The notes under the pieces were generated by a model, which saw nothing but the letters and a program-made list of their open reading frames with translations, searched no databases and was not told the DNA's origin. This document shows positions 1 through 6,508 of a DNA stretch of 8,532 bases, one piece after another (within the stretch, counting starts at the first letter, position 1; each line of letters begins with the position of its first letter). Source of the DNA: Melaminivora alkalimesophila (GTDB taxonomy: Bacteria; Pseudomonadota; Gammaproteobacteria; Burkholderiales; Burkholderiaceae_C); assembly GCF_000282995.1 (NCBI RefSeq), contig NZ_ALEE01000570.1:1-8532 (forward strand). The letters are read 5' to 3'. Position numbers and translations under genes: made by a program.

Positions 1-696
1 CGGCAGCCGGTGGCCGCGCAGCCGCAGCGCCCGTCCACCGCGCAGCGCGCACAGGCCCAGATAAAGCGCGCTCGTGCTGGCCAGGACCAGCCCCAGCCAG
101 CGCAGCTGCTGCGTGCCGATCGCCCAGGACGGTGGCAGTGGTGGCGCCCAGACCCAGAACACCACCCCGGCCAGCACGAAGTAGCCCACCCAGTTGGTGG
201 CGATCGACAGCAGCACCACCTGCGCAATCTGGCCCACCGACAGGCCCTGGCGCGAGTACAGCCGGTAGCGCACCGACACGCCCCCGATCAGCGAGCCGAG
301 GTTCAGCGTGAACGGGTAGGCGATCAGGGTGATCGCCACGGTGCGTGGCACGCTCAGCGTGTGCTGCACAGCGTGGCGCCCGAACAGGTCGAAGCATCCA
401 TAGACCAAGTGGCTGCCCCAGGCCAGCAGCGCGGCCAGCGCCAGCGCGCGCGGCGGCAGTTCCCGAAGGGCGCGCCAGACGGCTGGCCAGTCCACCTCCA
501 GCGCCTGGTGCACCAGCAACCACACGACCAGCAGCGCCACCCCTGCCATGAGCGCACCCCCCAGCCAGCGCCCGCCGCGGCTGGCCAGCATGGCGCGGCA
601 CCGGCGGCGCAGCGCGCCCCGCGAGGCAGCCTCTGCCCGCGGCGGCGACACGACGTGCTTGCCGGCAGCGGGGCGGGACGGCAGGGTGGCAGGCAT
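1..696 (-). CDS. ybhN: YbhN-like membrane protein (lysylphosphatidylglycerol synthase transmembrane family), 3' end cut by window
   Basis: This is an integral inner-membrane protein of the YbhN/UPF0104 family, related to the flippase-like membrane half of MprF; its exact substrate is unknown. The visible 232 residues contain a basic, poorly conserved N-terminus (1-42), then hydrophobic segments at about 43-63, 83-105, 118-141, 156-183 and 197-217. The family signature is at 131-152: NLGSLIGG followed by VRYRLYSRQGLS. Family members usually exceed 300 residues, so about a third lies beyond the left edge. The ATG at 696 is the first possible start after the clsB stop, 24 bp away and in the same frame; its only purine-rich leader, AGGGAA, lies about 19 bp upstream, so the start is uncertain and Met36 is an alternative. 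The order after ybhP and clsB matches the E. coli operon. This supports a role in phospholipid handling, which is inferred rather than shown. Confidence 0.85.
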   Translation of the reverse strand, partial: MPATLPSRPAAGKHVVSPPRAEAASRGALRRRCRAMLASRGGRWLGGALMAGVALLVVWLLVHQALEVDWPAVWRALRELPPRALALAALLAWGSHLVYGCFDLFGRHAVQHTLSVPRTVAITLIAYPFTLNLGSLIGGVSVRYRLYSRQGLSVGQIAQVVLLSIATNWVGYFVLAGVVFWVWAPPLPPSWAIGTQQLRWLGLVLASTSALYLGLCALRGGRALRLRGHRLP

Positions 697-720
697 GGCG
701 GTCGCGCCGGGGCGTTCCCT

Positions 721-1995
721 TCAGCCCTGGCTGCCGCCGGCGTGTTCCGGCCCGACCAGCGAGATGACCGGGCGGTGGCGCGGCAGCCAGCCCGCCCACG
801 AGGGGAACCAGCGCACCAGGTGGTAGATGCAATAGCCGCGCAGCAGCCGCAGGCCCTCGAACGCGCCCTGGGGCTCGGGCTCCACCCGGGTGCAGCTTTC
901 CTCCATGAGCCGCTCCAGCCGGCGGTGCAGCAGCGCATTGAAGCCCGCGTCGCGGATGACGACGTTGGCCTCCAGGTTCAGCGACAGGCTCAGGGGGTCG
1001 AGGTTGCTCGATCCAACCGTGGCCCACTCCCGGTCCACCACTGCCACCTTGCCGTGCAGCGGCCGGTCGCAGTACTCGTAGATGTGCACGCCGGCGCGCA
1101 GCAGGTGGTCGTAGAGCAGGCGCGCCGCCGTTTTGACGATCGGCATGTCGGGCTCGCCTTGCAGGATTAGGCTCACCCGCACGCCGCGCGCCGCCGCACG
1201 GCGCAGGGCGCGCACCAGCCGCCAGCCCGGGAAGAAGTAGGCGTTGGCGATCACCACGCGCTCGCGCGCCGCGCGCAGCGCGATCCGGTAGTGGTGCTCG
1301 ATGGCTGTGGTGTGGACTTCGTTGTCGCGCGTGACGAAGATCGCGTCCGCCCCACCCGCCGCAGGCAGCTGGGGCAGCGGCGCGCGCAGCCGGGCGCGCC
1401 GGTCCTCGCCGCGCGGCAGCACCGCGCACTGGGCGAAGCGCTGGATCTGCGCCACGATGGGGCCGCGCACCTCCACCGCCCAGTCCTGTTTGGCCTCGGG
1501 GCCGTAGTCCGCCACGTGGTCGGCCGAGTAGTTGATGCCGCCGATGAAGGCCAGCTCGCCATCCACCACCACGATCTTGCGGTGCATCCGGCGCAGCACA
1601 TTCAACCGCTGGCCGAACAGCCTGCGCCCGCCCGGGTCGAAGACGCGAAAATGCACGCCCGCCTGCACCAGGCTGGCGATGAACTGCGGCGGCAGGTCGG
1701 GCGAGCCGAAGCCATCCACCAGCACGTGCACCTCTGCGCCGCGCCCGGCCGCCTCCAGCAGCGCCGCATGCAGGCCGCGGCCGATCTTGTCGTCGAACAG
1801 GATGAAGGTCTCCAGCAGCACCTCGCGGCGCGCGCCGCGGATCGCTTCGAAAACGCGCGGGAAAAACTCCTCGCCGTTCTCCAGCAGCCGAAAGTCGTTG
1901 CCGCCCACCCAGCGCGAGGAACGCGGGGCACGCACGCGCCGGGCGTGGCCGGCCTGGGGGCGCGGCGGCGCGAAGGCGTCCTGCTGCCCGTTCAC
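721..1995 (-). CDS. clsB: Cardiolipin synthase B (phospholipase D superfamily)
   Basis: This enzyme makes cardiolipin by transferring a phosphatidyl group at the inner membrane. E. coli ClsB can use phosphatidylglycerol and is also reported to make PG from PE. The 424-residue product has two phospholipase D HKD motifs. The first is H138-K140-D145 (HRKIVVVD), followed by the typical FIGGINYS; the second is H314-K316-D321 (HGKVAVVD), followed by GSSNLDP and LEANVV. It lacks the two N-terminal membrane helices of ClsA, which together with the length fits ClsB. The C-terminus (about 385-424) is rich in aromatic and hydrophobic residues and may help membrane attachment. The start is GTG at 1995. 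It overlaps the ybhP stop in a GTGA arrangement and is preceded by a GGAG ribosome-binding site at 2007-2004 with 8 nt spacing, so translational coupling is likely. Both catalytic motifs are intact. Confidence 0.93.
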   Translation of the reverse strand: MNGQQDAFAPPRPQAGHARRVRAPRSSRWVGGNDFRLLENGEEFFPRVFEAIRGARREVLLETFILFDDKIGRGLHAALLEAAGRGAEVHVLVDGFGSPDLPPQFIASLVQAGVHFRVFDPGGRRLFGQRLNVLRRMHRKIVVVDGELAFIGGINYSADHVADYGPEAKQDWAVEVRGPIVAQIQRFAQCAVLPRGEDRRARLRAPLPQLPAAGGADAIFVTRDNEVHTTAIEHHYRIALRAARERVVIANAYFFPGWRLVRALRRAAARGVRVSLILQGEPDMPIVKTAARLLYDHLLRAGVHIYEYCDRPLHGKVAVVDREWATVGSSNLDPLSLSLNLEANVVIRDAGFNALLHRRLERLMEESCTRVEPEPQGAFEGLRLLRGYCIYHLVRWFPSWAGWLPRHRPVISLVGPEHAGGSQG

Positions 1996-2762
1996 AGCAC
2001 CAGCTCCGCGGCCAGCGGCGCATGGTCCGACAGCCGGTTCCAGGGGCGCCGGGGCAGGACCACCGGCAGGTGCACCGCCACGCCGCGCACGTAAATCCGG
2101 TCCAGGGCCAGCAGCGGCATGGTGGCCGGGAAGGTGCGCACCGCGCGTCCGAAGGAATGCACGAACACCTCGCGCAGCCCGGCCTCGCGCGCCAGCAGCC
2201 CATGGGCGCGGCCGCGCCAGTCATTGAAGTCCCCGGCCAGCACCACCGGATCGTCGGACGGCAGCGAGCGCACCAGCGCCGCCACGCGGTGCAGCTGCCG
2301 ATGCCGGTGCGCCTCCTGCAGCCCCAGGTGGACGCAGATCGCATGCACCGGGCGCTCGAGTTCCGGCGGCTGGAGCATGCAGTGCAGCATGCCGCGGCGC
2401 TCCGGGCCCGCCACCGAGATGTCATGGTTCTCGAAATGCACGATGGGGAATTTCGACAGCAGGGCGTTGCCGTGGTGTCCACTGTCGTAGACGGCGTTGC
2501 GGCCGTAGGCGTACTGGCTCCAGATCGAGTCCGCCAGGAATTCGTAGTGGGGCTGCGCGGGGAAGTTGGCCACCCGGCGCGCGTGGTGCCGGTGCGTGCC
2601 GAGCACTTCCTGCAGGAACACCACGTCCGCGCCCACCTGCCGCACCGCGTCGCGCAGCTCCGGCAGCATGAAGCGGCGGTTGAAGGAGGTGAAACCCTTG
2701 TGGACGTTCACCGTGAGCACGGTGAAGGCCAGGCGGGGCGTGGGCGAGGAGGAAAGGTCCAT
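1992..2762 (-). CDS. ybhP: YbhP-like endonuclease/exonuclease/phosphatase family protein
   Basis: This is a member of the EEP (DNase I-like) metal-dependent phosphodiesterase fold; the substrate of YbhP is not known. The 256 residues carry all expected metal and catalytic positions: N19 in LTVNVHKG, E52 in FLQEV, H145 in CVHLGL, D178/N180 in GDFND, D221 in LDRIYV, and D246-H247 in SDHAPL. An intact active site is therefore expected. There is no signal peptide or membrane segment, so it is probably cytoplasmic. I chose ATG 2762 because the conserved fold begins shortly after it and the resulting length is close to that of E. coli YbhP. An in-frame GTG at 2825 would add 21 low-complexity Pro/Arg residues. 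It is the first gene of the ybhP-clsB-ybhN cluster and overlaps clsB by 4 bp. A phosphodiesterase encoded next to a cardiolipin synthase suggests a lipid or phosphoester substrate, by context only. Confidence 0.87.
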   Translation of the reverse strand: MDLSSSPTPRLAFTVLTVNVHKGFTSFNRRFMLPELRDAVRQVGADVVFLQEVLGTHRHHARRVANFPAQPHYEFLADSIWSQYAYGRNAVYDSGHHGNALLSKFPIVHFENHDISVAGPERRGMLHCMLQPPELERPVHAICVHLGLQEAHRHRQLHRVAALVRSLPSDDPVVLAGDFNDWRGRAHGLLAREAGLREVFVHSFGRAVRTFPATMPLLALDRIYVRGVAVHLPVVLPRRPWNRLSDHAPLAAELVL

Positions 2763-2906
2763 GTCGATGCGCCGCCCCGAGGGTGGTGGGGTGCACGGCG
2801 CGGGCCGGCGGCGGGGCGGGTGCACCGATTCTTCCGGTGCGTGGACGCCGCCGCTGTAGGACGCGGGACCATGGCGCTGCCTGCGCCGGGCGGCAAAGCG
2901 CGTCCG

Positions 2907-2925
2907 CCTGCCCGGGTCGGGCAGG
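2907..2925. repeat. Perfect 7-bp inverted repeat upstream of ybhP
   Basis: CCTGCCC (2907-2913) and GGGCAGG (2919-2925) are perfectly complementary around a 5-nt spacer. The repeat sits between the cysK terminator and the start of ybhP, in the stretch where a promoter for the ybhP operon would be expected. It has no T-tract on either strand, so it is unlikely to be a terminator on its own. It could be an operator, a leader hairpin or chance in very GC-rich DNA. Confidence 0.35.
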
Positions 2926-2935
2926 GGAGGGCGGG

Positions 2936-2963
2936 AAACGAAAAGGGCTCCCTGCGAAGCCCT
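2936..2963 (-). terminator. Rho-independent terminator of cysK
   Basis: Read on the minus strand, 35 bp after the cysK stop, there is a 6-bp stem AGGGCT/AGCCCT (2963-2958 with 2949-2944) around an 8-nt loop, followed directly by TTTTCGTTT (down to 2936). This is a standard intrinsic terminator shape. It separates cysK from the ybhP-clsB-ybhN cluster and implies that the cluster has its own promoter, which I could not place with confidence in the GC-rich 2763-2935 stretch. Confidence 0.75.
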
Positions 2964-2997
2964 GGTCGCCCTGGTCGCGGGAGGCGGCGGCCGGGCC

Positions 2998-3915
<918 letters not shown>

Positions 3916-4034
3916 GCGTGGCTCCGAAGAAGGGTTGGGAAATGCTTGGCGGCCATTGTGGCGGACATCGTCGGGGCGTGTGTGATAACGATATGCGCGC
4001 GCGCCATAAGCACCGCTGGGCGATAATTGCGTTC
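3916..4034. promoter_or_regulatory. Divergent cysK / rnpB promoter region
   Basis: This 119-bp gap must hold the promoters of both cysK (minus) and rnpB (plus). It is less GC-rich than its surroundings and contains two alternating purine-pyrimidine tracts: GCGTGTGTG at 3976-3984 and 14 alternating bases at 3991-4004. The cysK ribosome-binding site is at 3922-3925. I could not assign a convincing minus-strand promoter for cysK. Confidence 0.6.
4022..4027 (+). promoter_or_regulatory. Probable -10 box of the rnpB promoter
   Basis: GATAAT matches the sigma-70 -10 consensus at five of six positions. It ends 7 bp before the predicted first base of rnpB at 4035, the spacing expected for transcription starting at the mature 5' end. 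No good -35 hexamer is visible 16-18 bp upstream; that stretch is a GC-alternating tract. Confidence 0.6.
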
Positions 4035-4377
4035 GTGAAGCCCGCCGGACCGCCGCTGGTGCAAGCTGGGAAACCAGGCACTGGAGGAACGTCCGGACTG
4101 CACAGGGCGGCGTAGCAGCTAACGGCTGTCCACCGTGAGGTGAGGATCAGAGCAACAGAGACGAGTCCGAGTGGGCATCAAGCCCGCTCGGGGTGAAACG
4201 GGCAATCTCTACGCGCAGCAACACCAAGTAGGCCAGCGTTGACGTGGCTCCGCGGAGCTGGCGGGTAGGTGGCATCGAGCCGGGCGGGCGACCCCCGGCC
4301 CAGAGTAATGGCGGTCACGCCCGGATGTCCGTAAGGGCGTTCGGGTGCACAGAATCCGGCGTACAGGCGGGCTTCAC
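4035..4377 (+). ncRNA. rnpB: RNase P RNA, bacterial type A
   Basis: This is the catalytic RNA of RNase P, which removes 5' leaders from tRNA precursors. The 5' conserved block GAGGAACGTCCGGACTGCAC (around 4083-4102) and the 3' block CACAGAATCCGGC (around 4349-4361) are the two halves of helix P4. Compared with E. coli, the CCGGG/CCCGG pair is here CCGGA/TCCGG, a compensatory change that supports the fold. Other recognisable elements are GGTGAAACGG (about 4193) and CACCAAGTAGGCC, the latter corresponding to E. coli GGCCAAATAGG. The ends are set by helix P1: the 12 nt at 4035-4046 are perfectly complementary to 4366-4377. The 343-nt length is normal for proteobacteria. A T-rich tract follows directly. 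Confidence 0.96.
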
Positions 4378-4386
4378 TTTTGTTTT
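4366..4386 (+). terminator. Probable rnpB transcription end (P1 3' strand plus T-tract)
   Basis: The 3' strand of P1 (4366-4377) is followed immediately by TTTTGTTTT (4378-4386). A GC-rich terminal helix with a following U-tract is a usual arrangement for ending rnpB transcripts. The pairing partner is at the far 5' end of the RNA rather than in a local hairpin, so this is a less standard terminator and termination could be incomplete. Confidence 0.5.
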
Positions 4387-4661
4387 CAGGCGCAGGCGCG
4401 GGCGCCGCCATCGCGGCAAGGTCCTGTTGTGGCGGGCACAGCCATGTTTTTGGGAGTGCTGCGCCCGTGGGGCTCCGGTCGCTCAGGGCGTGGACCCGCT
4501 GCCGAATGGGGCGCGCGGGCCTCGACCAGGTTGCCCTTGGCACAGGAGATGCCTGAGAACATCTCAACAGTTTTGGCGCCCACTGGTCGACGAGACTCAT
4601 CGGTAAGCGCGTCCACCACCAGTCGTTGTTTCCTGCGCTGCGCGCTTCTATCCAGCCATTT
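4387..4661. other. Intergenic region between rnpB and the aldolase gene, no convincing gene
   Basis: This stretch holds no reading frame with recognisable protein features. The aldolase reading frame stays open back into rnpB, but that extension has an arbitrary composition and covers structured RNA. It contains the nested inverted repeats described separately (4522-4590) and must carry the promoter of the downstream gene unless rnpB transcription reads through. TTGTTT at 4624-4629 is a possible -35 element, but no good -10 sequence follows at the right distance. Confidence 0.5.
4522..4590. repeat. Nested inverted repeats upstream of the aldolase gene
   Basis: An outer 8-bp inverted repeat, TCGACCAG (4522-4529) with CTGGTCGA (4583-4590), encloses an inner perfect 6-bp one, GAGATG (4546-4551) with CATCTC (4560-4565), around an 8-nt loop. 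Both are perfect, and together they could form one extended structure of about 69 nt in the leader of the downstream gene. The inner hairpin is followed by AACAGTTTT, which is not a convincing terminator tail. It might be a leader element, an operator or a remnant of a mobile sequence. I do not recognise it. Confidence 0.4.
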
Positions 4662-4667
4662 GGGGAG
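4662..4667 (+). promoter_or_regulatory. Ribosome-binding site deciding the aldolase start
   Basis: GGGGAG lies 7 nt before ATG 4675. It selects this start over the upstream in-frame ATGs, the first of which (4345) lies inside rnpB. Confidence 0.75.
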
Positions 4668-4674
4668 ACCCGCC

Positions 4675-5568
4675 ATGTTCCGAGGGCTCAGTGCTTTCCC
4701 CCTTACGCCCTTCAGCGATGACGGCATTGACGAGGCGGCATTCGCCCGGCTGGTGCGGCGGCTGGCCGCTGCCCGCGTCGATTCCATCGGGGCGTTGGGT
4801 TCGACGGGAAGCTACGCCTACCTCACGCGAAGCGAGCGCAAGCGGGTGGCAGGGCTGGCAGTGAAAAACGCCAGCGGGATACCGGTCATCGTCGGTATCG
4901 GTGCCCTGCGCACCCGGGATGTGCTGGCGCTTGCCGAAGACGCCCAGGCCCTGGGAGCCAGTGGTGTGCTGCTGGCGCCCATGTCCTATCAGAAGCTCGG
5001 CGACGACGAGGTCTTCGGCCTGTATGCAACCGTTGCCAATGAACTGTCCGTGCCCCTGTGCGTGTACGACAACCCCGCCACCACACGTTTCGAATTCAGC
5101 GACGAACTGCACGCCCGCATTGCCCGGCTGCCCAACGTGCGCTCGATCAAGCTTCCCCCGGTGCCGGCGGAGCCGGGCGCCGCGAGGGCCCGGATCGACC
5201 GCCTGCGCGCCCTCATTCCTTCGCATGTCACGCTCGGAGTGAGCGGAGATGCCTCAGCCGCGACCGGATTGAATGCCGGCTGCGATGTGTGGTATTCGGT
5301 CATCGGTGGATTGTTTCCCGGCCTTGCGCTGGAGATCACGCGTGCGGCTCAGGCAGGTCTCGCCCAGGAGGCGCAGAGGCTGTCCGAGCGGCTGCAGCCG
5401 TTGTGGGAGCTCTTTGCCCGGTGCGGAGGCAGCCTGCGTGTCGTGGCAGCGGCGGCGGAGTTGCGGGGCTTGGTGCGGCGGCCCTGCCTGCCCTTGCCGC
5501 TCATGGCAGTGGATGGGCCGCAGCGCCAGCAGTTGGCTGAATTGCTTGATCGGTGGGGACTGCAATGA
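4675..5568 (+). CDS. DHDPS / N-acetylneuraminate lyase family aldolase, probably not a true DapA
   Basis: This is a class I (Schiff-base) TIM-barrel aldolase of the dihydrodipicolinate synthase family, 297 residues, the usual length. The catalytic lysine is K159 in RSIKLPP, and the tyrosines of the family triad are present at Y105 (PMSYQ) and Y131 (CVYDNP). The GTTGE motif of DapA is replaced by GSTGS (42-46). The arginine that DapA carries five residues after the catalytic tyrosine, which binds the substrate carboxylate, is T136 here. Pyruvate Schiff-base chemistry is therefore likely, but lysine biosynthesis is doubtful. Members of this family also include 2-keto-3-deoxy sugar-acid aldolases, NAL-like enzymes and uncharacterised paralogues. 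The start is ATG 4675 behind a strong GGGGAG. It stands alone between rnpB and the NYN gene, with no pathway neighbour to identify the substrate. Base composition looks lower in GC than in the flanking minus-strand genes. Confidence 0.88.
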   Translation: MFRGLSAFPLTPFSDDGIDEAAFARLVRRLAAARVDSIGALGSTGSYAYLTRSERKRVAGLAVKNASGIPVIVGIGALRTRDVLALAEDAQALGASGVLLAPMSYQKLGDDEVFGLYATVANELSVPLCVYDNPATTRFEFSDELHARIARLPNVRSIKLPPVPAEPGAARARIDRLRALIPSHVTLGVSGDASAATGLNAGCDVWYSVIGGLFPGLALEITRAAQAGLAQEAQRLSERLQPLWELFARCGGSLRVVAAAAELRGLVRRPCLPLPLMAVDGPQRQQLAELLDRWGLQ

Positions 5569-5599
5569 CGGCTGTCTGCACCAGTCCGAGCGGCTGTCT
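5569..5599. repeat. Short direct repeats spaced by two helical turns
   Basis: The 9-mer CGGCTGTCT occurs at 5569-5577 and again at 5591-5599, 22 bp start to start, directly after the aldolase stop codon and upstream of the NYN gene. The spacing would place both copies on the same face of the DNA, as in an operator for a dimeric or tandem-binding regulator. With only two short copies, chance is a real alternative. Confidence 0.3.
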
Positions 5600-5670
5600 A
5601 TGTCGGCCCCGCGAAACGCATCGGCCCTCGGCCGTACCCTAAGATGGCCTATTCTCACGGAGTGCCACCA

Positions 5671-6423
5671 ATGGATACGGAAGCCCGCATCGCCGTCCTG
5701 GTCGACTGCGACAACACGACCCCGGAGGTTCTGGAATATGGATTGAAGGTGGTGGCGCAATTCGGCCGCGTCGTGCTTCGCCGCGGCTACGGCAATCACG
5801 GCACGCTGGCGCACAAATGGCAAGATGCGCTGGTGCAACTGGCCTTCACGCCATGCTTGCAATTTCAGTTCGCGGCTGGAAAGAACACCTCGGATATCGC
5901 ACTGGCGCTGGATGCCATGGAGGCGCTGTTCGACGAGCGGGCCAGCATTTTCTGCATCGTCACGAGCGACTCGGACTTCGCGCACCTGTGCCGCAAGTTG
6001 CGCGAGCGGGGCGCCACGGTGTACGTCGTCGGCGAGGGCAAGACGCCGGGTGCGCTGCGCAATGCGAGCGACCAGTTCTTCGAATGGACCCGATCCGGGA
6101 CCGAGGATACTGGCCAGGAGATGGCTGCCGGTGAGGCGACGGCGAAGGCGCCGGGCAGGGCGGAGCAACCCAGGCCGGTGCCGAAGCTGAGGCCGCGTTT
6201 CGTGGTGGAGGCGGTTGCCCTGCTGGCTGCCAACACGCCGGAAGGGAAGGTGAGTGTTGGCGGACTCGGCTCCTACCTCAAGCGTGCGGATCCTTCCTTC
6301 TCGCCGAAGGCATACGGCCATTCCGGCCTGCTCGACATGCTCAAGACCTACGACCTGCTCAAGGTCCAACAGGAGCCCGGCGGGCACTGGACGACGTATC
6401 TGGCGCAGCAGGCGGCGGCTTGA
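5671..6423 (+). CDS. NYN-domain putative ribonuclease with C-terminal OST-HTH/LOTUS-like domain
   Basis: This is a predicted cytoplasmic RNA-processing protein of 250 residues. Residues 5-140 form a NYN (LabA/DUF88, PIN-like) domain with the acidic metal-binding positions visible: D12 and D14 in VLVDCDN, D75 in TSDIALALDAM, and D100/D102 in VTSDSDF. A Gly/Ala/Pro-rich linker (about 141-172) leads to a C-terminal segment (about 173-240). There the run FVVEAVALLA, then VSVGGLGSYLKRADPSFSPKAYG, then LLDMLKTYDLLKV follows the pattern of an OST-HTH/LOTUS domain, an RNA-binding winged helix. Family knowledge predicts an RNase or a targeting protein; the substrate is unknown. I chose ATG 5671 because GGAG at 5659-5662 lies 8 nt before it, whereas ATG 5644 has no ribosome-binding site. 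It is about 100 bp after the aldolase gene and convergent with the pseudouridine-synthase homologue. No catalytic acid appears missing. Confidence 0.88.
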   Translation: MDTEARIAVLVDCDNTTPEVLEYGLKVVAQFGRVVLRRGYGNHGTLAHKWQDALVQLAFTPCLQFQFAAGKNTSDIALALDAMEALFDERASIFCIVTSDSDFAHLCRKLRERGATVYVVGEGKTPGALRNASDQFFEWTRSGTEDTGQEMAAGEATAKAPGRAEQPRPVPKLRPRFVVEAVALLAANTPEGKVSVGGLGSYLKRADPSFSPKAYGHSGLLDMLKTYDLLKVQQEPGGHWTTYLAQQAAA

Positions 6424-6457
6424 GCACTTATTCGCCGGGTTTGTTTGAAGAGCTTTT

Positions 6458-6485
6458 GCGTGAGCAATTTCAGTTTTGCTCGCGT
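6458..6485 (+). terminator. Hairpin between convergent genes, possible terminator
   Basis: GCGTGAGCAA (6458-6467) and TTGCTCGCGT (6476-6485) pair over 10 positions, with GU wobbles at two, around an 8-nt loop. The hairpin lies in the AT-richer gap between the NYN stop (6423) and the stop of the minus-strand pseudouridine-synthase homologue (6511-6509). The trailing U-tract on the plus strand is short (UUUA), and the minus strand has none, so termination strength is uncertain. Confidence 0.45.
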
Positions 6486-6508
6486 TTACAGAGAAACCTA
6501 CCGACCCT

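Noticed and set aside
10..1170. Long plus-strand open frame (386 codons) opposite ybhN and clsB
   Set aside because: Its translation is rich in Gln, Arg, His and Ala without any domain, as expected for the antisense of a GC-rich coding region. The minus-strand genes have clear catalytic motifs.
2763..2825. GTG start of ybhP at 2825
   Set aside because: It adds 21 Pro/Arg-rich residues not expected in the family. ATG 2762 gives a length close to E. coli YbhP.
4345..4674. N-terminal extension of the aldolase from ATG 4345
   Set aside because: It would start inside rnpB and add over 100 residues unlike any DHDPS-family N-terminus. The family fold begins right after ATG 4675, which has a strong ribosome-binding site.
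5644..5670. Upstream start of the NYN gene at ATG 5644
   Set aside because: There is no ribosome-binding site before it, while ATG 5671 has GGAG at proper spacing and the first NYN strand starts shortly after.
4378..6508. Genomic island inserted at the rnpB 3' end
   Set aside because: I saw no repeat of the rnpB 3' end near 6424-6508 and no integrase or transposase, so beyond the composition difference there is no evidence of site-specific insertion.
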